This document shows, in pieces, positions 1-5,818 of a stretch of 5,818 nt of DNA. The stretch lies in assembly GCA_024691265.1 (NCBI GenBank), contig JAILNT010000071.1, positions 1-5,818 on the forward strand, written 5' to 3'. Source of the stretch: Treponema sp. (GTDB taxonomy: Bacteria > Spirochaetota > Spirochaetia > Treponematales > Treponemataceae). A model generated the notes under the pieces. It was not told the origin of the DNA and did no database searches. It was given only the letters and a program-made list of their open reading frames with translations. The position numbers and the translations under genes were made by a program. Within the stretch, counting starts at the first letter, position 1. The number at the start of each line of letters is the position of its first letter.

Positions 1-1745
1 AGCTGAGTTTTTCCAACTCCTGTAGGCCCTAAAAAGATAAAAGACCCAATAGGACGTTTTGTACTTGAAACTCCAGCCCGACTTCTACGTACAGCACTAG
101 AAATTAAGTGAATTGCTTCATCTTGTCCTATCACAGACTTATGGATTTCTTTCTCCATATTCAACAAACGTGTAGTTTCACCGTTATCAAGCTGTTCAAC
201 AGGGACTCCTGTCATAGTACTTATTATTTCACAAACATCTTTTTCAGTAACAATCTTCTTATTACCACCATTATTATTTTGCCAATAATTAGTACACTCT
301 TCAAGCTTTTGCCTTAGCTCCACAACAGCATCACGAACTATAGCGGCTTTCTCATAATCCTGTGATTCAACAAGAGCTTTCTTTTCAGCATCAAGTTTAT
401 CAATATTATGTTCAAGCTCTGTAAGCTCATCAGGACGCTCTTCTTCCTCTATCTTTTTTGCGGCACCAGCTTCATCAAGAATATCAATAGCCTTATCTGG
501 AAGGAACCTTTCAGGAACATAGCGTTTACTCAATTTTACAATCATAGGAATAACGCCAGATGCATATTCGACACCATGATATTCTTCATATTTAGATTTT
601 AATCCTTCAAGAATATTTGTAGTGTCGTCATCACTAGGTTCTTCAACCTTTACAACCTGGAAACGTCTTTCAAGAGCAGAATCTTTCTCAAAATACTTTC
701 GGTATTCTTTTAACGTTGTAGCACCAATAATCTGTAATTCACCACGACTCAATGCAGGCTTCAGCATATTACTTGCATCCATAGTTCCTTCTGGACCACC
801 GGCACCGATTATAGTGTGAAGTTCATCAATGAAAAGAATTATATTCTTATCTTCCTTAATTTCTTTCATGATTCGCTTCATTCTTTCCTCAAATTCGCCT
901 CTATACTTTGTACCGGCAATAAGAGCTGCTAAATCAAGAGAAAGTATTCTCTTTTTCAAAAGTCCTTTTGGAACATTTCCCTTTGCAATATGTTGAGAAA
1001 GGCCTTCGGCAATAGCTGTTTTTCCAACTCCAGGCTCACCTAAAAGAATTGGATTATTCTTTGTACGGCGAGACAATATTTGAATAACTCTTTTTATTTC
1101 CTTATCTCTACCTACAACAGGATCTCCATCTCCATTTCTTGCCTTTGTTGTCATATCAATACTATATTCATCAAGAAAAGATGGTTGACCTTTTTTCTTC
1201 TGAGCATTTCGAGAATTATTTGACTGCTCTGTATTACCTGAATAAACATTCTGAAAAACATTACCTAAGGCAACATCATCTCTAGTTTCAGAAGCAGCGG
1301 AAGATTTATTTTTACTCTGTATATCAAGAATCACATTTCTTATAGAATCAAGAGATATACCAGCTTTCTCAAAATATCTTGCAGTAATACTGCCATCTTC
1401 ACGAATAGCAGCCAAAACTAAATGCTCTGTTCCTATATAGCCATTTTTAAGGGAACGGGATTCCACAGCTGCACAATCCAAAAGAGTACGAAGTCTTCTT
1501 CCAGGAGGAAGATCACTATAATCTACTACAGGATTTTGAGAAACAGTTCCCTGTTCCAATGCAAGCTGATATGCAAGAATATTTACATGCAAAGTCTGCA
1601 ATAATATATATCCTAATCCACTAGCACTCTTTAACAAAGCTATAAGAACATGTTCAGGTAGAAGCTGAGTTCCACCGCTTTGCCGTCCCTCTTTCTGTGC
1701 AAGAACGGCTATTAATTTTTCAGCTCGTGGTGAAAGTCCTTTCAT
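1..1745 (-). CDS. clpC: ClpC-type AAA+ unfoldase (Hsp100), 3' end cut by window
   Basis: ATP-dependent unfoldase that partners with the ClpP protease in the cytoplasm. The gene starts at the ATG at 1743-1745 and runs off the left edge after 581 codons; ClpC proteins usually have about 800-850 residues, so most of the second ATPase domain is missing from view. Visible in order: a double Clp N-domain (about 1-142), whose two repeats each carry a Glu-His pair (E31 and E107); a Ser/Asn/Gln-rich linker (about 145-190); the first AAA+ domain with Walker A GEPGVGKT at 236-243, pore loop KYRGEF at 280-285, Walker B ILFIDE at 303-308, sensor GATT and LERRF at 358-362; a short coiled-coil M-domain with a UVR-like motif (SQDYEKAAIVRD, about 461-472), which marks ClpC rather than ClpA or ClpB; then RPIGSF and the second Walker A GPTGVGKT at 573-580. 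It starts 9 nt after mcsB with a strong ribosome binding site. By family knowledge, E31 and E107 correspond to the phosphoarginine-reading glutamates of Bacillus subtilis ClpC (E32, E106). The ClpC assignment is firm; phosphoarginine binding here is inferred. Confidence 0.96.
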   Translation of the reverse strand, partial: MKGLSPRAEKLIAVLAQKEGRQSGGTQLLPEHVLIALLKSASGLGYILLQTLHVNILAYQLALEQGTVSQNPVVDYSDLPPGRRLRTLLDCAAVESRSLKNGYIGTEHLVLAAIREDGSITARYFEKAGISLDSIRNVILDIQSKNKSSAASETRDDVALGNVFQNVYSGNTEQSNNSRNAQKKKGQPSFLDEYSIDMTTKARNGDGDPVVGRDKEIKRVIQILSRRTKNNPILLGEPGVGKTAIAEGLSQHIAKGNVPKGLLKKRILSLDLAALIAGTKYRGEFEERMKRIMKEIKEDKNIILFIDELHTIIGAGGPEGTMDASNMLKPALSRGELQIIGATTLKEYRKYFEKDSALERRFQVVKVEEPSDDDTTNILEGLKSKYEEYHGVEYASGVIPMIVKLSKRYVPERFLPDKAIDILDEAGAAKKIEEEERPDELTELEHNIDKLDAEKKALVESQDYEKAAIVRDAVVELRQKLEECTNYWQNNNGGNKKIVTEKDVCEIISTMTGVPVEQLDNGETTRLLNMEKEIHKSVIGQDEAIHLISSAVRRSRAGVSSTKRPIGSFIFLGPTGVGKTQ

Positions 1746-1754
1746 ATATAAGTC

Positions 1755-2879
1755 TCACTCCTTTATTTCAAGTTTTTCAAAAGCTTCCTGAAGAATCAAA
1801 GCCCTCAATCTGCAAATTTTAGCTTTGGTATCCACTTCAACATCTTTTTCAAAATTAAAAGTGCCATTCTGTAAAACATATTCCAAATGAGCATCTTGTA
1901 TTCTATATAAAAGAGCAAATAAAACATTGTTTTCAATATTTCCAACAATATTTATATCTGCACCCCATTTTATTCCAGATATAATTTCTATAGCATCTTT
2001 CAAAGTCAAGAAACGACTAAATCGTGCAAGAGCATAAGCTCTGTAAACAATATCCCTTAAAGCTGTAGGATGTCTTTCAATCATCTCGTTTCTTGCACGT
2101 CTTTCCATTTCACAAAGGTATTTTGAAACGGCAGTTATTGCAGTAATCTGGTCAAGTTCGCTGCCATAAAAGCTATTAACACTTGATATCTGATAATAAG
2201 AACCTAACGCAGCACTATAATTTTTACCAGCCCCGTAACAAGGGACTGCAGAAAAATCTTTTTCAAGCAAATCAGAAAATAAATCATCTGTTCTGTCAAG
2301 ATATGACAAAGATGGCAAATGAACTCTGACACTCACTTTCATTCCGCTACCTGTATCAAATAGAGAAGAAGTTAAATAACCAAAATCATAACTTGCAGCA
2401 AACTGTATACGCTGCTGCAATTCATCATCAACCTTTTTGCAAAGAGACATTCCTTCATCAAAATTCAAGCCAGGCACAAAAGATGCAATTCTAACATGGT
2501 CGATACTATTTATAAGGCATGATATCTTTCCATCAGAACGCAATACAAGACCTTCATTATCATTACGTCCCATGTCAATAATACCTCTTTCAGCCATTAT
2601 TCTTTCGCCAAGGGACTCTAAATTTTTTACTTGAACAGAATGATATTGTTCAGGATTTTGAAGATTCGAAAATGCATCAAAAACAATAGAACATATTCTT
2701 AAACCATCATCATTCTTCAAATTATTTGGGAATGGAAAATTTGCAAGATTTCTGGCAAGTCTTACACGACTAGAAAGTACAACATCACTTTCAGGTCCTG
2801 CCTTAGAATACCAAGAATCAGTTGCACCATTATTATTGCTCAAATCTTCAGACAATTTCTTTTCACTCTCTAAAAACAT
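1755..2879 (-). CDS. mcsB: McsB-like ATP:guanido phosphotransferase with degenerate active site
   Basis: The 374-residue product matches McsB, the protein arginine kinase, in length (about 350-365 is usual) and layout. Conserved blocks are GPESDVVLSSRVRLARN (28-44, nucleotide-binding arginines), IDHVRI (126-131), GYLTS (167-171), a GSG glycine turn (177-179), HLPSL (187-191) and the helical C-terminal part around 279-305. Key residues of the known enzyme are missing in my alignment from memory: the NEEDH loop reads NSIDH (124-128); the active-site Cys of the CPTNVGTG block (C167 in B. subtilis) is Ser172 in SSLFDTGSG; the Arg after that turn is Lys181; the RG of RGIYGEG is PC (213-214); the phosphoarginine pocket Arg-Asp (R337/D338 in Geobacillus) is Lys354-Ile355. 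The reading frame is intact, so it is not a broken gene. It lies between mcsA and clpC as in Firmicutes. Family membership is firm; catalytic activity is doubtful. It may be a pseudokinase or adaptor of ClpC. The ATG start has no clear Shine-Dalgarno sequence but places the GPESD block at a normal distance from the N-terminus. Confidence 0.9.
   Translation of the reverse strand: MFLESEKKLSEDLSNNNGATDSWYSKAGPESDVVLSSRVRLARNLANFPFPNNLKNDDGLRICSIVFDAFSNLQNPEQYHSVQVKNLESLGERIMAERGIIDMGRNDNEGLVLRSDGKISCLINSIDHVRIASFVPGLNFDEGMSLCKKVDDELQQRIQFAASYDFGYLTSSLFDTGSGMKVSVRVHLPSLSYLDRTDDLFSDLLEKDFSAVPCYGAGKNYSAALGSYYQISSVNSFYGSELDQITAITAVSKYLCEMERRARNEMIERHPTALRDIVYRAYALARFSRFLTLKDAIEIISGIKWGADINIVGNIENNVLFALLYRIQDAHLEYVLQNGTFNFEKDVEVDTKAKICRLRALILQEAFEKLEIKE
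1758..1763 (-). promoter_or_regulatory. Ribosome binding site for clpC
   Basis: The strand read as mRNA shows AAAGGAGTGA immediately before clpC. The AAGGAG core sits 12 nt before the ATG, a slightly long spacing that shortens if the following GTGA also pairs with 16S rRNA. The core overlaps the last codons of mcsB and abuts its TGA stop, so the two genes are probably translationally coupled. It is the strongest Shine-Dalgarno sequence in the window and supports the chosen clpC start. Confidence 0.8.
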
Positions 2880-2883
2880 ACTT

Positions 2884-2919
2884 GGAACTTTACTAAGTTA
2901 ATCTTTATTGGAAAGTTCC
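2884..2919 (-). repeat. Inverted repeat (possible mRNA hairpin) across the mcsA-mcsB junction
   Basis: GGAACTTT (2884-2891) and AAAGTTCC (2912-2919) are perfect reverse complements separated by 20 nt. In the mRNA the 5' arm lies in the last codons of mcsA, the loop contains its TAA stop, and the 3' arm ends 4 nt before the mcsB ATG, where a Shine-Dalgarno sequence would normally be. If it forms, the 8-bp stem would cover the mcsB ribosome landing site and be opened by ribosomes finishing mcsA. There is no U-tract directly after the stem, so it does not look like a terminator. A repeat of this size could arise by chance in AT-rich DNA. Confidence 0.4.
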
Positions 2920-3428
2920 TTTATATCATCTCCATTATTAACAGGTGACTTTTCCAGGGCTTTAAGATAATCACGATATAAAGCAGCCTTTTCATAATCC
3001 TCTTTCTCAAGAGACTCTTTCAGCTTCGTTTGCAAAGCCATACGATCATTCAAAACTGACTTGAAAGAAGCAAGCCTATGAGGCAAAGAACCTGTATAAG
3101 GACCTTTTATTTTATTTTCAGTCATCAAATTTGTTATGGTAGACTTAAATATTTCATAACATTCAGGACAACCAACAGTTAATGATTTCTTTATTGACCT
3201 GAGAGATTGACCACAGACAGGACAACATTGATTATCAATAATCTCTTTTTCTTTTGCAAAACTCTTGAATAAAGAATATAACGATGATGCCATATTTTTA
3301 GCATCAGGCCTAATACCATGTTTCAAAGCACAGTCAAGACAAATATTCAATTTTTTGTGAGTTCCAGCTGCATCTACCTGTTCAACAGTGATGGAAGCTT
3401 CTTTTGAATGACAAAAATCACAAAGCAT
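2898..3428 (-). CDS. mcsA: McsA-like protein: four CxxC zinc-binding pairs and UVR motif
   Basis: In Firmicutes, McsA binds zinc and activates the McsB arginine kinase; it also takes part in stress and metal tolerance. The 176-residue product has the family layout. Four CxxC pairs lie at C3/C6, C30/C33, C69/C72 and C87/C90, enough for two zinc sites. A basic GPYTGSLPHR stretch (109-118) corresponds to the HxGKxPKR region of B. subtilis McsA. A C-terminal UVR motif follows (about 135-160, with EKEDYEKAALYRDYLKALE), of the type found in UvrB/UvrC, and the protein ends in a short polar tail. I chose the ATG at 3426-3428 because it starts MLCDFC, like the MICQEC start of B. subtilis McsA, and has an AGG 7 nt upstream within the lolE stop region. 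An in-frame TTG at 3432-3434 would add two residues. It begins 8 nt after the upstream permease gene, so co-transcription is likely. The ClpC downstream carries a related UVR-like motif in its M-domain. Confidence 0.92.
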   Translation of the reverse strand: MLCDFCHSKEASITVEQVDAAGTHKKLNICLDCALKHGIRPDAKNMASSLYSLFKSFAKEKEIIDNQCCPVCGQSLRSIKKSLTVGCPECYEIFKSTITNLMTENKIKGPYTGSLPHRLASFKSVLNDRMALQTKLKESLEKEDYEKAALYRDYLKALEKSPVNNGDDIKELSNKD

Positions 3429-3436
3429 AAACAAAC

Positions 3437-4816
3437 CTATATCTTTCTCAATGTATCCAAAGGCTTTTCTTTACCAGCTTTCATAGCAGGCAATGCAGAA
3501 ACTAATAAAGAAAGAATCAACGTACCACAACCAATATATAACAATTCTTTTAATGGAACTGATATCGGAATATCTTGTAAATAATAAGCAGGATCCAGTA
3601 AATGAATATCAGCATACAATGTCTGACCTTTTAAAAGATACACAAATTTTATGATAATGTTTAGTATCTTTTCAGAAAAATTAATAATTTCATTACAATT
3701 CACAGCACAAAGCAGTCCCAAAGGTATTCCAAGAACAACTCCCCCTAAACCGCATATCACACCCATAAATAAAAAAGCCGCAACAATACCAGAAGAATTT
3801 CCACCGATACTTTTTAGTATAGCTATTTCTTTACGCCTTTCCATAACAAGCATAACAAGTGCAGAACTAACATTTACAGAAGCTACAAATACTATAAGTA
3901 ACATTATAAACATTAAAAGTAATTTCGTCGAAGAAAAATTTTCATATTCAGCAGCATTTAACTCATTCCATCTGTAAATAGAAGCATCATTAAATGGAAT
4001 AGTTTTTTCAAGATTATGTTGAACACGAAGCAATTCTGATGAAAAAGCATCAGAAGTTTCTATACCAATATAAACATCAGCCAAAGACAAATCCAAAAGA
4101 CTATAACCATCTTCAAGAGAAATAAAAACCCAAAGTGCATCTAGCTCCTGATATCCACTTGAAACAACGGCTTTAACCTTAAAAGATTTTATCTTAGGAA
4201 CAACCTTTCCATTCGGAAGATTTCTTGTTGTAATTAATCTTATAGAATCACCTGTATGGATACCAAGCAATTCAGACATCTTAGAACCAATTACAGCAGA
4301 CTTTTCTTCGAATAAATCTGTTTCACCTTCCTCCACCTTAAACAGCTTATTAAAACTTTCGTTACGTTCAAAAATATCTGGTAATACAGCCCTTATTGTA
4401 GCACCAGTTCTACCGGATTTCCCAGCAGCCAGTGCAATTCCCTGTAATTCAGGATAAGCAAGCTTTACCCCATCTGTATTTTCAAGCCGCTTAGTTTCCG
4501 AAAGTAAATTTTCTGCAGAAGAAACTTCATCAGCAGAATCATCGTAAACAACTTTCAGATGAGAACTCGATAAGCCTATAATGCGTGCTGTCATACCTTC
4601 TATCATTCCATCTGAAATAACAAGAACTGCAACAAGAGGTATAAGGCTTAAACCAATACAAAGCATAGCACCAAGTAAACTTTGTCTTGCACTTTGTCTT
4701 TTCTTCCCATTCGCCATAGTTTTAGCATCATCAGTATTTCTTACAGATTCAGAAGAATTATTTTGTAAAGGAAGTAAAACCCTTATAGCATAAAAAAAAG
4801 ATGATTTTAGAGTCAT
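3437..4816 (-). CDS. lolE: LolC/LolE-type lipoprotein-release ABC transporter permease
   Basis: Inner-membrane permease of the MacB/FtsX superfamily, 459 residues, complete. In the Lol system two such permeases and two LolD ATPases release lipoproteins from the inner membrane to the periplasmic carrier. Topology fits: a cytoplasmic N-terminus, TM1 at about 48-69 (LGAMLCIGLSLIPLVAVLVI), a large periplasmic domain (about 71-295), TM2 at 298-325 followed by the coupling-helix signature MERRKEIAILKSIGG (325-339), TM3 at 344-371, the family motif DPAYYLQDIPISV (408-420), and TM4 at 424-446. The N-terminus carries about 30 polar residues (17-46, Ser/Asn rich then basic) between the opening amphipathic stretch and TM1, longer than in the E. 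coli proteins. The ATG overlaps the LolD stop as ATGA, with GAGGG 7 nt upstream. Whether it is the functional LolC or LolE cannot be settled from sequence alone, so the symbol is provisional. Together with the second, different permease upstream it indicates a heteromeric LolCDE rather than a single-permease LolFD system. Other MacB-like exporters share this fold but usually have a different periplasmic domain. Confidence 0.88.
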   Translation of the reverse strand: MTLKSSFFYAIRVLLPLQNNSSESVRNTDDAKTMANGKKRQSARQSLLGAMLCIGLSLIPLVAVLVISDGMIEGMTARIIGLSSSHLKVVYDDSADEVSSAENLLSETKRLENTDGVKLAYPELQGIALAAGKSGRTGATIRAVLPDIFERNESFNKLFKVEEGETDLFEEKSAVIGSKMSELLGIHTGDSIRLITTRNLPNGKVVPKIKSFKVKAVVSSGYQELDALWVFISLEDGYSLLDLSLADVYIGIETSDAFSSELLRVQHNLEKTIPFNDASIYRWNELNAAEYENFSSTKLLLMFIMLLIVFVASVNVSSALVMLVMERRKEIAILKSIGGNSSGIVAAFLFMGVICGLGGVVLGIPLGLLCAVNCNEIINFSEKILNIIIKFVYLLKGQTLYADIHLLDPAYYLQDIPISVPLKELLYIGCGTLILSLLVSALPAMKAGKEKPLDTLRKI

Positions 4817-5514
4817 ACATTAGCCCTCGGTAAATCAGATAGCTCCAAATGACCATCTTTAATGCTGTATATTGAATCACCTTTTTTTGCCAGTTCCATA
4901 TCGTGAGTAACAAGAATAAGAGTTTTCTTATATAAATCAGCCATTGAAAACAAAAGATTTCCTATCATCATTGCATTAGCTGGGTCAAGATTTCCAGTAG
5001 GTTCATCAGCAAGAATTAAACTTGGATTATTTGCCAATGCTCTTGCAACTGCAACTCTCTGTCTTTCACCTCCAGACAATTCTGAAGGAAGATGATTTTT
5101 TCTATCAGATAGCCCAACATCATCTAAAAGCTTTTCAGCTCTCATCTTTGCTTCCTTTTTGGACATTCCAGCCATGTATGACGGCAAAAAGACATTTTCA
5201 ATAGCCGTAAAATCCTTCAAAAGATAATGAAACTGAAAAATAAGTCCTAAATACGAACTTCTATAATCAGAAAGGCTTTTATCATCTAATTTAGAAATAC
5301 AATAGTCACCAGCTTGAACAAGTCCGGAACTAGCAGAATCAAGTCCACCAATTATATTCAAAAGAGTACTTTTTCCACTTCCGCTTTCACCTACAATAAC
5401 GGCTTTTTCCCCTTCCATAACGTCCATATCAAGATTTTTCAACACTGTAAGGGATTCACTTTGGGTATAAAAAGTCTTTTCAAGCTGCCTTATACAAACT
5501 ATATTTTTACTCAT
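4813..5514 (-). CDS. lolD: LolD-type ABC transporter ATPase
   Basis: Cytoplasmic ATPase subunit that drives lipoprotein release by the flanking permeases. The 233-residue product is full length for LolD and has every ABC motif: Walker A GESGSGKST (42-50), Q-loop Gln94, signature LSGGE (146-150) followed by RQRVAVARAL, Walker B LILADE (166-171), D-loop NLD (175-177) and H-loop His204. The stretch FQFHYLLKDFTAIENV (93-108) closely resembles the YQFHHLLPEFTALENV region of LolD proteins and separates it from MacB or FtsE. It should hydrolyse ATP as a dimer. The ATG at 5512-5514 overlaps the end of the upstream permease gene by 8 nt and has AGAGG 9 nt upstream; its own TGA overlaps the next permease start. 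The neighbours on both sides support the Lol assignment. Confidence 0.93.
   Translation of the reverse strand: MSKNIVCIRQLEKTFYTQSESLTVLKNLDMDVMEGEKAVIVGESGSGKSTLLNIIGGLDSASSGLVQAGDYCISKLDDKSLSDYRSSYLGLIFQFHYLLKDFTAIENVFLPSYMAGMSKKEAKMRAEKLLDDVGLSDRKNHLPSELSGGERQRVAVARALANNPSLILADEPTGNLDPANAMMIGNLLFSMADLYKKTLILVTHDMELAKKGDSIYSIKDGHLELSDLPRANV
4824..4828 (-). promoter_or_regulatory. Ribosome binding site for the second Lol permease gene
   Basis: GAGGG in the mRNA lies 7 nt before the ATG at 4814-4816, inside the last codons of lolD. Together with the 4-nt ATGA stop/start overlap it fixes the start of the permease and points to coupled translation with the ATPase gene. Confidence 0.7.
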
Positions 5515-5818
5515 CTCTCAAAACCTCTGAAACTGCCATTTTTAATATATTTCTACTAGAAATCCATGAAGCTATAAAAGCAGAAAAAACCCCAAAAAGA
5601 GTTACAACAAGAATTTCAGGAAACATCATTCTTGCAGGTATTTTTGAATACAATAAAAACATAGGATTTTCCCTTAAATATTCAACATAAGAAGGAGAAA
5701 ATAAACTTGTAAAAAAATATTCTATCCAGTAAACAGCATCTGCAATGAACACAAAAATTTTATCCATATTTATACTGCAAAGAATACCAGCAATAAGACC
5801 GGGAATAGCTCCCAAGAT
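5507..5818 (-). CDS. lolC: LolC/LolE-type permease, C-terminal 103 residues only
   Basis: The open frame enters from the right edge (first codon ATC at 5816-5818) and ends at TAA 5507-5509, so only the C-terminal quarter is visible. It begins in the glycine-rich third membrane segment (GAIPGLIAGILCSIN), continues through a loop with LLYSKIPARMMFPEILVV, which fits the YxxxxIPV region of LolC/LolE before the last helix, then the final membrane segment (VTLFGVFSAFIASWI) and the cytoplasmic end LKMAVSEVLRDE, comparable to the NPxEVLRYE tail of FtsX-type permeases. It differs in sequence from the complete permease downstream, so the two would form a heteromeric pair around LolD. The last 8 nt overlap the lolD start. 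A TTG at 5813-5815 is an internal Leu codon, not a start. The symbol is provisional, since LolC and LolE cannot be told apart from this fragment. Confidence 0.82.
   Translation of the reverse strand: MLGAIPGLIAGILCSINMDKIFVFIADAVYWIEYFFTSLFSPSYVEYLRENPMFLLYSKIPARMMFPEILVVTLFGVFSAFIASWISSRNILKMAVSEVLRDE
5524..5528 (-). promoter_or_regulatory. Ribosome binding site for lolD
   Basis: AGAGG in the mRNA, 9 nt before the lolD ATG and within the last codons of the upstream permease gene. It supports the start that gives an 8-nt gene overlap. Confidence 0.6.

Noticed and set aside
2884..2919. Inverted repeat read as a terminator between mcsA and mcsB
   Set aside because: The stem is short, the loop is long, there is no U-tract after it, and mcsB starts 4 nt later.
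3429..3434. TTG start for mcsA two codons upstream of the ATG
   Set aside because: The ATG gives the family's usual start just before the first CxxC pair and better spacing to the AGG; the TTG remains possible but adds only two residues.
3617..3634. CtsR-like half-site (GACCTTTT) near 3625 and a similar TTGACCTTTT near 1186
   Set aside because: CtsR operators are tandem heptads upstream of promoters; these are single partial matches inside coding regions and fit chance.
3651..3977. Plus-strand open frame of 108 codons
   Set aside because: It lies wholly inside the well-supported minus-strand permease gene and its translation shows no recognisable domain; it is an antisense shadow, as are the other plus-strand frames.
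4813..5818. MacAB-TolC or FtsEX system instead of Lol
   Set aside because: There are two distinct permeases flanking one ATPase, the LolD-type FQFHYLLKDFTAIENV region, and the DPAYYLxDIP motif in the permease; FtsX and MacB systems have one permease and lack these.

Overview
All six genes lie on the minus strand and are packed head to tail, so transcription runs from the right edge to the left edge. In that order they are: the 3' end of a LolC/LolE-type permease (5507-5818, cut by the window), its ABC ATPase of LolD type (4813-5514), a second, complete LolC/LolE-type permease (3437-4816), an McsA-like zinc-finger/UVR protein (2898-3428), an McsB-like protein of the ATP:guanido phosphotransferase family (1755-2879), and a ClpC-type Hsp100 ATPase (1-1745, cut in its second Walker A motif). 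Neighbours overlap by 8 and 4 nt or are separated by 8, 18 and 9 nt. No promoter, terminator, RNA gene, mobile element or CRISPR array is visible, and no stretch without a gene is longer than 18 nt. The window looks like the interior of one operon.

The organism is probably a low-GC diderm bacterium. A Lol lipoprotein-export transporter implies an outer membrane, whereas McsA-McsB-ClpC is best known from Firmicutes. Both sets occur together in spirochaetes, and the AT-rich sequence and gene order make a Treponema-like spirochaete my best guess. This is inference from gene content, not a database match.

The first three genes would form an inner-membrane machine: two different permeases plus a dimeric ATPase that extracts lipoproteins from the inner membrane. 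The last three resemble the protein-arginine-phosphorylation and Clp protein quality-control module, in which McsA activates McsB, McsB marks proteins with phosphoarginine, and ClpC recognises the mark and feeds proteins to ClpP. The Firmicutes version of this operon normally begins with the repressor ctsR. Here no ctsR is present in the window and mcsA follows the transporter genes directly.

The most interesting point is that the McsB-like protein keeps the family fold signatures, including SSRVRLARN, but lacks many residues needed for arginine kinase activity. The active-site Cys is Ser, the NEEDH glutamates are replaced, and ATP-contacting and phosphoarginine-pocket residues are changed. 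The ClpC next to it still has the N-domain glutamates used to read phosphoarginine. The McsB-like protein may therefore be a pseudokinase or adaptor, or an enzyme with altered chemistry.
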